Source: Agromyces mediolanus (GTDB lineage: Bacteria > Actinomycetota > Actinomycetes > Actinomycetales > Microbacteriaceae). Taken from it: a DNA stretch of 64,000 nucleotides. Position numbers and translations under genes: made by a program. Below the pieces are notes generated by a model, which made no database searches, was not told the origin of the DNA, and worked only from the letters and a program-made list of their open reading frames with translations. Where the stretch lies: assembly GCF_014648575.1 (NCBI RefSeq), contig NZ_BMRJ01000002.1, forward strand, positions 1 to 64,000, written 5' to 3'. Positions 58,931 through 64,000 of this stretch are shown here, one piece after another; position 1 is the first letter of the stretch; each line of letters starts with the position of its first letter.

Positions 58931-59491
58931 ATGTTCGATTTCGACCCGTACGAACAGCTGCAGAAGCTGCGGCCGATGGGCTCCTTCGCCCTCACGAGCG
59001 AGGACCTCGCGCCGGGGCAGCCGCTCGCCGAGGCGCAGCGCGGGGCCGGTCGTGGCGGCGGGGACGTGTCGCCGCAGCTCAGCTGGTCGGGCTTCCCCGC
59101 CGAGACGAAGAGCTTCGCCGTGACCTGCTTCGACACCGACGCCCCGACGGGCTCCGGCTGGTGGCACTGGGCGGTCGCGAACATCCCCGCCTCGGTGACG
59201 AGCCTCGCCGCGGGGGCCGGGGCGCCCGACGCGCTCGCCACGGGCGCGCTGCCCGAGGGGGCGCTCGTGCTGCAGAACGAGAACCGCGAGCCGCGGTACC
59301 GGGGGTCCGGGCCGCCCGCCGGCAGCGGCCTGCACCGCTACTTCTTCGCCGTGCACGCGCTCGACGTGGCGCACCTCGACCTCGACCCGGCCGTGACGAC
59401 GCCGGCCGTGCTCGGCTTCAACTGCTTCTTCCACGGGCTGGCTCGGGGCATCCTGATCGGCACCGACGTCAACCCCGCCGACGCGGGCTGA
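58931..59491 (+). CDS. PEBP-family protein (YbhB/YbcL), 186 aa
   Basis: Phosphatidylethanolamine-binding-protein fold: DVSPQLSWSGFPAETKSFAVTCFDTDAPTGSGWWHW is the conserved ligand-pocket region (D-x-D-A-P, W-x-H-W), with the second conserved block GLHRYFFAVHALD. No signal peptide, so cytoplasmic. The bacterial role is unknown. ATG 58931 follows GAAGGACAGAG. Divergent from trhO. Confidence 0.92.
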   Translation: MFDFDPYEQLQKLRPMGSFALTSEDLAPGQPLAEAQRGAGRGGGDVSPQLSWSGFPAETKSFAVTCFDTDAPTGSGWWHWAVANIPASVTSLAAGAGAPDALATGALPEGALVLQNENREPRYRGSGPPAGSGLHRYFFAVHALDVAHLDLDPAVTTPAVLGFNCFFHGLARGILIGTDVNPADAG

Positions 59492-59515
59492 TCGGGGCGG
59501 GCCGGCTCGGTCGCC

Positions 59516-60469
59516 TCAGCCGGCCGAGCCCGCACTCGGGGTGAACGCGATCGACCCGCTCGCGTCTCGCGAGACCGTGCCGGTGTACGAGGCCTCGACC
59601 GTGGTGGAGACGTCGCCGTTCCAGAACACGACGTCGTACTCCGCGGTGGTGACGAACTCGCCGTCCAGGAAGACGATCTGCGGTTCGCTCTTCGGGAACC
59701 ACTCCGTGCCGGAGCTCTCGCGGGGCTCGGTCGGGAACCCGGCCGGGCACGACGGCCCGGCGAAGCCGTCGGCCTCGCACGCCGCCTGGAGTCGCGCGAG
59801 CGCGTCGGCCAGGCCGGGATCGACGTCCTGCATGAACACGGGAGTGAACGCGAAGCCCGTGCCGATGATCGAGCCGTCGGCGGCGACGACCTCGGGGACG
59901 TAGGCCGTGAAGGCGGACGCCCCGCCGGCGCCTTCCAGGAGCCCGGTGGGGTCGGCGTACTCGACGGCGTAGGCGCCGGGCAGCAGGGCGACCTCGGCGG
60001 CGGGTTCGAGGAGCGGGAACTCCACGCGGTCGTTGACGATCAGGGTGCCGGGGACCGGAGCGGGCGCCCCGATCCGTTCCGCCGGGCCCAACCGGTCGAT
60101 CTTCACCTCGTCGCCGTCTCTGCTGGTGCCGAGTTCCAGGGTGACCGGGGCGTCGACGCCGTCGAACGCGAACTCCACGGTCACCGTGGCGCCGTCGGCC
60201 GACCCCGCCGACGAGACGATGTGCGCGTCGGTCGGCAGGGCCGCCGAGGCCCGGTAGAACGCGTCGTCGATGAGCGCGTCGTCGAACTCGATCGTGGTCA
60301 GCGCGGCGGCCTCGCTCGCCTCGCCCGCTTCGAGGTGCGCGAGGAACGCGTCCACGACGGCGGTGCTCTCGGACGTGTCGGTGCCCGCCGGCTGCGGTGC
60401 GCAGCCGGCCAGGGCGGCGCTCGCGATGCCGAGGGCGGCTGCGGCGGTCAGGGGTTTCCAGCGTGTCAC
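59516..60469 (-). CDS. Lipoprotein of unknown function, 317 aa
   Basis: Signal peptide RWKPLTAAAALGIASAALAGC with lipobox; mature acidic protein. A NTF2-like helix-strand start (VVDAFLAHLEAGEASEAAALT) is followed by beta-rich segments (VTLELGTSRDGDEVKIDRL, YAVEYADPTGLL) and a C-terminal part with two cysteines (ACEADGFAGPSCPAG). It resembles the family of actinobacterial lipoproteins that share a DUF4878/NTF2-like start, but I do not assign it. GTG 60469 follows GGGAGC. Probably co-transcribed with the membrane protein upstream (65 bp gap). Confidence 0.75.
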   Translation of the reverse strand: MTRWKPLTAAAALGIASAALAGCAPQPAGTDTSESTAVVDAFLAHLEAGEASEAAALTTIEFDDALIDDAFYRASAALPTDAHIVSSAGSADGATVTVEFAFDGVDAPVTLELGTSRDGDEVKIDRLGPAERIGAPAPVPGTLIVNDRVEFPLLEPAAEVALLPGAYAVEYADPTGLLEGAGGASAFTAYVPEVVAADGSIIGTGFAFTPVFMQDVDPGLADALARLQAACEADGFAGPSCPAGFPTEPRESSGTEWFPKSEPQIVFLDGEFVTTAEYDVVFWNGDVSTTVEASYTGTVSRDASGSIAFTPSAGSAG

Positions 60470-60534
60470 GGATGCTCCCGTCTTCGGAGTGCGTGCGGTC
60501 GGGATGAGCGGACTCGGCTCGTGCGGCTCGGCGC

Positions 60535-61242
60535 TCACCGGGCGAGGAGCAGCAGGAGGAACGTCAGGACCAGCGCCGCGGCTCCGGCCCCGATCCACGG
60601 CAGCAGCCGGCGGAATTCGAACGCCACGCCGCGCTGCGGCTTGGAGAGTCCGGTCAGCGCGGGGTCGTGCGCGGCCGCCGCGTGGTCGCCCGCGGTGGCG
60701 GCGGGGTCGAGCAGCGCGATCGCCGGGTCGTGCGGATGGAGCAGCAGCCTCGCGCCGCTGTCCTGCGCCGGCACCGGCTGCGGGGCGAGGCGCACCGCCA
60801 CCGGGAGCGTTCCCCGGGCGCCGAGGTCCGCCACGTACATCGCCGTGCGGAACGGCGCCCGCTTGCCGGCGCGCGGGACTCGCGAGAGGATCGCCGGCAC
60901 CCGGGGCCACGAGGAGACCGCGCCGGGGTCGGCGGCGAGCAGCGCGGATGCCGCGGACAGGCGGTGCTGCAGCCCCGCCTCCTCCCGCGCCATGACCGTG
61001 AGGGCGACCAGCGTGCCGATCATCCACGCGACCCAGCCCGCCGCGATGACGACGACGGGTGCGAGCGTGAGCTCGCCGGGCGCGAACAGCGACGCCACCC
61101 CGCCGAGCATGACGCCCGCCGGGATGAGCTGGAGCGGCAGGACCACTCGCATGAGCCGCGCCTGCGCGTCGGGCACCGAGCGGAGGTGCGAATCGGATGC
61201 GTACGGAGGTGCTGGCAGTCGCCCCTGCTGCTGATCACTCAC
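60535..61242 (-). CDS. Membrane protein of unknown function, 235 aa
   Basis: Three hydrophobic helices: VVLPLQLIPAGVMLGGVASLF (about 33-53), LTLAPVVVIAAGWVAWMIGTLVAL (about 58-82) and, at the very end, WIGAGAAALVLTFLLLLLA (about 215-233). The middle is soluble with a strand pattern (LPVAVRLAPQPVP, ARLLLHPHDPAIALLDP). No family is recognised. GTG 61242 is preceded by TAGACT with 7 nt spacing. Confidence 0.65.
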   Translation of the reverse strand: MSDQQQGRLPAPPYASDSHLRSVPDAQARLMRVVLPLQLIPAGVMLGGVASLFAPGELTLAPVVVIAAGWVAWMIGTLVALTVMAREEAGLQHRLSAASALLAADPGAVSSWPRVPAILSRVPRAGKRAPFRTAMYVADLGARGTLPVAVRLAPQPVPAQDSGARLLLHPHDPAIALLDPAATAGDHAAAAHDPALTGLSKPQRGVAFEFRRLLPWIGAGAAALVLTFLLLLLAR

Positions 61243-61249
61243 GCAACGA

Positions 61250-61255
61250 AGTCTA
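61250..61255 (-). promoter_or_regulatory. -10 hexamer (membrane protein gene)
   Basis: TAGACT on minus, 7 nt before GTG 61242. Confidence 0.4.
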
Positions 61256-61371
61256 CGAACTCGGCGTTCGGTATGCCAGGCGGGCGGCGTCTCCCCGAGA
61301 TCTGGCGCGTGTCGGATGCGGTGGCGTCGGATCGATCTCCGTGCTCGGACACCAGCTCGTCGGCGGGAGGG

Positions 61372-62010
61372 CTAGTGCTTCGCGCCGCTGAGCGCGAGCA
61401 CGCCGCCGAGGCCGATCATCATGACGCCGCCGGTGGTCGCGAGGTGCTCGGCGCGCTTCGGCGAACGGGCGAACCAGTCGCGCGCCGAGCCCGCCGCGAG
61501 CGCCCACACCGAATCGCAGGCGAGCGCGAGCACCACGAACACGACGCCGAGCGTCGCGAGCTGCAGCGGGATCGCGCCCGCGCCGAAGTCGACGAACTGC
61601 GGCAGCACCGCCACGAAGAACGCGATCGTCTTCGGGTTCGTCACGCCCACGAGGAATCCCTCGCCGAGCAGCTGCCACGGTGACCGACGCGCCACCCGGC
61701 CGGCGATCGCGGCCGAGGCATCCCTCCGGTGCCGGATGGCCTGCACGCCGAGGTAGGCGAGGTAGAGCGCCCCGACGATCTTCACGATCGTGAACAGCAC
61801 CACCGACTGCGCCACGACGACGCCGACGCCGAGCGCGACGGCCGCGACGAGCGGGATCATGCCGAGCGCGTTGCCGACGACGCTCAGCATCCCGCCGACC
61901 CGGCCGAGCGCGAGCGAACGGCCGATCACGAACAGCACGCTCGGGCCGGGCACGACGATGAGCACGACCGAGGCGGCCACGAAGGCCCAGAGGTTGGCGG
62001 CGGGGACCAT
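61372..62010 (-). CDS. LysE/RhtB-family amino-acid exporter, 212 aa
   Basis: Six-helix LysE-type translocator: LIVVPGPSVLFVIGRSLALGR (with the family G-P-x motif), GNALGMIPLVAAVALGV, KIVGALYLAYLGVQAIR, then GFLVGVTNPKTIAFFVAVLPQFV (N-P-K-x-x-x-F). It exports an amino acid or derivative; the substrate is unknown. ATG 62010 is preceded by TAGCAT with 6 nt spacing. Divergent from the hydrolase-like gene. Confidence 0.92.
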   Translation of the reverse strand: MVPAANLWAFVAASVVLIVVPGPSVLFVIGRSLALGRVGGMLSVVGNALGMIPLVAAVALGVGVVVAQSVVLFTIVKIVGALYLAYLGVQAIRHRRDASAAIAGRVARRSPWQLLGEGFLVGVTNPKTIAFFVAVLPQFVDFGAGAIPLQLATLGVVFVVLALACDSVWALAAGSARDWFARSPKRAEHLATTGGVMMIGLGGVLALSGAKH

Positions 62011-62016
62011 GCGAGG

Positions 62017-62022
62017 ATGCTA
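62017..62022 (-). promoter_or_regulatory. -10 hexamer of leaderless promoter (LysE)
   Basis: TAGCAT on minus, 6 nt before ATG 62010. Only 6 bp separate it from the opposing hexamer of the next gene. Confidence 0.5.
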
Positions 62023-62028
62023 CTCCGC

Positions 62029-62034
62029 TAGCGT
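62029..62034 (+). promoter_or_regulatory. -10 hexamer of leaderless promoter (HIBCH-like gene)
   Basis: TAGCGT, 6 nt before GTG 62041. Confidence 0.5.
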
Positions 62035-62040
62035 GGCGGT

Positions 62041-63090
62041 GTGAGCCCCCACATCTCCGCCACGGTCGCCGACGGCGTCGGCCACGTGACGCTCGACCGG
62101 CCAGAGGCCATCAACGCCCTCTCCTACGAGATGGTGCGCGAGCTCACGGGCGTGCTCGAGGCGTGGCGGCGTGACACCGAGGTCGGCCTGGTCGTCCTCG
62201 ACGGGGCGGGGGAGCGCGGCTTCTGCGCCGGCGGCGACATCCGCGAGCTCTACGGCTACGCCACGAGCGACGGGCACGAGGAGGCACGGGCCTTCTTCCG
62301 AACGGAGTACCGGCTGGATGCCGCGATCGCCCGCTACCCGAAGCCGGTCGTCGCCATCATGGACGGCATCGCGATGGGCGGCGGCATCGGTCTCGCCGGG
62401 CACGCCGCGATCCGCATCGTGACCGAGCGCTCCCGCGTCGCGATGCCCGAGACCCGCATCGGCTTCACCCCCGACGTCGGCGGCAGCTGGCTGCTCGCGA
62501 AGGCCCCCGGCGAGCTCGGGGTGCACCTCGGGCTGAACGCCCGCACCATGGACGCGGCCGACGCCCTCCATGCCGGCTTCGCCGACGCGTACGTGCCCTC
62601 CGAGCGGCTGTCCCACCTCGTGCAGGCGCTCGCCGAGCGCGCTGACCCGGGCAGCCCCGCCGAGATCGTCATGCTCTTCGACGAGACTCCCGAGCCCTCG
62701 AAGCTCGCGCTCGCCCGCGACTGGGTGGACGCCTGCTACTCGGCGCCGACGGTCGCCGAGATCGTGCGCCGGCTGCGCGAGCACGGGCACGAGGATGCCG
62801 AGGCCGCCGCCGACGAGCTCGAGTCGCTGTCGCCGACGGCGCTCGCCGTGACGCTCGCCTCGATCCGCCGGGCGCGCACGCTGCCCGCGCTCGAGGACGC
62901 GCTGGAGCAGGAGTTCCGGGCGGTCAGCTGGTTCCTCGACCAGCCCGATCTGCACGAGGGCATCCGTGCGCGGGTCATCGACAAGGACCGGTCCCCGCGC
63001 TGGAACCCGCCCGAGATCCGCGACGTGCCGCTCGACCTGCCGGGCCGCGTGCTCGAGACCCCGGCGCCCGGCGGCGGCGTCTTCGCCTGA
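62041..63090 (+). CDS. 3-hydroxyisobutyryl-CoA hydrolase-like crotonase, 349 aa
   Basis: Crotonase superfamily: DGVGHVTLDRPEAINALSYEM, GFCAGGDIRELY (oxyanion hole), MDGIAMGGGIGLAGHA (second oxyanion) and AMPETRIGFTPDVGGSWLLAK. The E-T-x-I-G-F-x-P-D-V-G stretch and the C-terminal FRAVSWFLDQPDLHEGIRARVIDKDR are those of 3-hydroxyisobutyryl-CoA hydrolases of valine breakdown rather than of enoyl-CoA hydratases. Length (about 350) also agrees. GTG start is set by leaderless spacing. Monocistronic. Confidence 0.9.
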   Translation: MSPHISATVADGVGHVTLDRPEAINALSYEMVRELTGVLEAWRRDTEVGLVVLDGAGERGFCAGGDIRELYGYATSDGHEEARAFFRTEYRLDAAIARYPKPVVAIMDGIAMGGGIGLAGHAAIRIVTERSRVAMPETRIGFTPDVGGSWLLAKAPGELGVHLGLNARTMDAADALHAGFADAYVPSERLSHLVQALAERADPGSPAEIVMLFDETPEPSKLALARDWVDACYSAPTVAEIVRRLREHGHEDAEAAADELESLSPTALAVTLASIRRARTLPALEDALEQEFRAVSWFLDQPDLHEGIRARVIDKDRSPRWNPPEIRDVPLDLPGRVLETPAPGGGVFA

Positions 63091-63108
63091 CCCCCGCGGC
63101 CGAGCAGC

Positions 63109-63561
63109 TCAGCCGCGCGTCGCGCGCGCCTCGGTGAGGCAGGCCTCCAGGGCGACCCAGGAGAGCATCGCGCACTTCACCCGCATGACGTACTTCGAGA
63201 CGCCGTGGAAGGCGATCGCGTCCTCGAGCAGCTCCTCATCGGGTTCGCCGGCGCCCTGCGAGCGCAGCATCGCCCGGAAGGCGTCGATGCGCTCGCCGGC
63301 CTCCTCGAGGGTGCGGCCGGCCATGAGGTCGACGAGCGCCGACGCCGAGGCCATCGAGATGCTGCAGCCGTCGCCCTGCCAGGCGAGCTCCTCGATGCGC
63401 TCGCCCGCGTCGTCGAGGCGGATGCGCATGGTCAGCTCGTCGCCGCACGTCGGGTTGTACTCGTGGTGCTCCGCGGCCGCGTGCTCGAGCGGCCCGTCGC
63501 CGTGCCTGGCCTTCGAGTGGTCGAGGATGATCTGCTGGTACAGCCCTTCGAGCCCGCTCAC
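63109..63561 (-). CDS. sufU: SufU iron-sulfur cluster assembly protein, 150 aa
   Basis: Zinc-dependent sulfur acceptor for SufS in Gram-positive bacteria. The zinc ligands are Cys39 and Asp41 in NPTCGDE, Cys66 in GDGCSIS and the third Cys in VKCAMLSW. The SufU-specific 18-20-residue insertion (about 80-105: GRTLEEAGERIDAFRAML) separates it from IscU. The ATG overlaps the sufS stop by 4 nt, so they are made together. Confidence 0.94.
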   Translation of the reverse strand: MSGLEGLYQQIILDHSKARHGDGPLEHAAAEHHEYNPTCGDELTMRIRLDDAGERIEELAWQGDGCSISMASASALVDLMAGRTLEEAGERIDAFRAMLRSQGAGEPDEELLEDAIAFHGVSKYVMRVKCAMLSWVALEACLTEARATRG

Positions 63562-64000
63562 GCGACGACCCCCGTCTGCTCGCCGGCGCCCGCGACGCCG
63601 AAGAAGCGGCGCACGCCGCCGAGGGCGTCGATGAAGCGGTCGACCTCGTCCTCCGTGGTGTAGACGTGCGCGCTCGCGCGGGTCGTGGCGGTGACGCCGA
63701 GCGCCCGGTGCAGCGGCTGCGCGCAGTGGTGGCCCACGCGCACGACGACGCCCGCCTCGTCGAGGTACTGGCCGACGTCGTGGGCGTGCACGTCGTCGAC
63801 GACGACCGAGACGAGCCCGGCGCGCTCCTCGCCGGGCGGCGGCCCGATCAGGCGCACGCCGGGCAGCTCCGCGACGGCCTCGGCCATGCGGGCCGCGAGC
63901 GCGGACTCGTGCCGGGCGACCTCGGCCATGCCGAGCTCGTCGAGGTAGCGGGCCGCCTCGGCGAGGGCGACGACCTGGGACACCGGCTGGGTGCCCGCCT
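63558..64000 (-). CDS. sufS: SufS-type cysteine desulfurase (C-terminal part, runs off window)
   Basis: The window ends inside the gene; the last 146 residues are present. They begin at AGTQPVSQVVALAEAARYLDELG, the standard segment before the C-terminal domain, and contain the active-site Cys in VRVGHHCAQPLHRALG. A short loop around that Cys and pairing with sufU identify group II (SufS) rather than IscS. It takes sulfur from cysteine for Fe-S assembly. Any PLP lysine would lie outside the window. Confidence 0.92.
   Translation of the reverse strand, partial: AGTQPVSQVVALAEAARYLDELGMAEVARHESALAARMAEAVAELPGVRLIGPPPGEERAGLVSVVVDDVHAHDVGQYLDEAGVVVRVGHHCAQPLHRALGVTATTRASAHVYTTEDEVDRFIDALGGVRRFFGVAGAGEQTGVVA

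Overview
This is a high-GC, densely coded chromosomal segment from an actinobacterium, most likely of the Microbacteriaceae (order Micrococcales). The lineage call is inferred from four things: the full coproporphyrin-dependent haem pathway, a C50-carotenoid gene set in the Corynebacterium-like order, a DUF222/HNH gene, and widespread leaderless -10-to-start spacing. I see no rRNA, tRNA, CRISPR array, insertion sequence or prophage. No gap between genes exceeds 300 bp.

Layout. 1-7.1 kb: truncated DUF222/HNH gene, small hypothetical, Nudix hydrolase, glycyl-tRNA synthetase, then an alpha/beta-hydrolase coupled to an aminoacyl-phosphatidylglycerol synthase-like protein. 7.07-7.33 kb: an array of short repeats in two opposite arms. 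7.3-12.3 kb: exported phosphoesterase, GNAT, hemA and a membrane protein, all on minus. 12.5-15.2 kb: hemE-cgoX. 15.2-24.5 kb: a block inside the haem genes, holding a GNAT, three envelope/stress-type small proteins, a GntR regulator, the carotenoid operon idi-crtE-crtB-crtI-crtYe-crtYf-crtEb (minus) and a divergent MarR regulator. 24.6-32.1 kb: chdC-cpfC-hemC-hemD, an integral-membrane acyltransferase-like gene, hemB and hemL. Together these encode every step from glutamyl-tRNA to haem b.

32.7-47.8 kb is the most interesting part. It is an eight-gene, almost entirely overlapping operon: tail-anchored Ser/Thr kinase, 1998-residue extracytoplasmic beta-domain protein, MoxR ATPase, DUF58 protein, transglutaminase-like membrane protein lacking the catalytic Cys and His, FHA protein, PP2C phosphatase, and a small membrane protein with three copies of a T-V/R-V-V-D/E-R-like motif. 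I read it as a phospho-regulated envelope assembly or surveillance machine; its function is not established here.

47.9-64 kb: an ABC exporter pair, a PEP mutase/isocitrate-lyase-family enzyme, an LssY_C membrane protein, a lower-GC pair of small exported proteins, and a siderophore uptake operon under a near-perfect DtxR/IdeR box with a strong intercistronic hairpin. These are followed by TrhO, a PEBP protein, a lipoprotein, a membrane protein, a LysE exporter, a 3-hydroxyisobutyryl-CoA hydrolase-like enzyme and the sufS(partial)-sufU pair.

Two themes run through the window. First, at least a dozen genes have a TANNNT-like hexamer ending about 6 nt before the start codon, which predicts leaderless mRNAs. 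Second, genes within operons are joined by 4-nt ATGA/GTGA overlaps, which decided most start choices.
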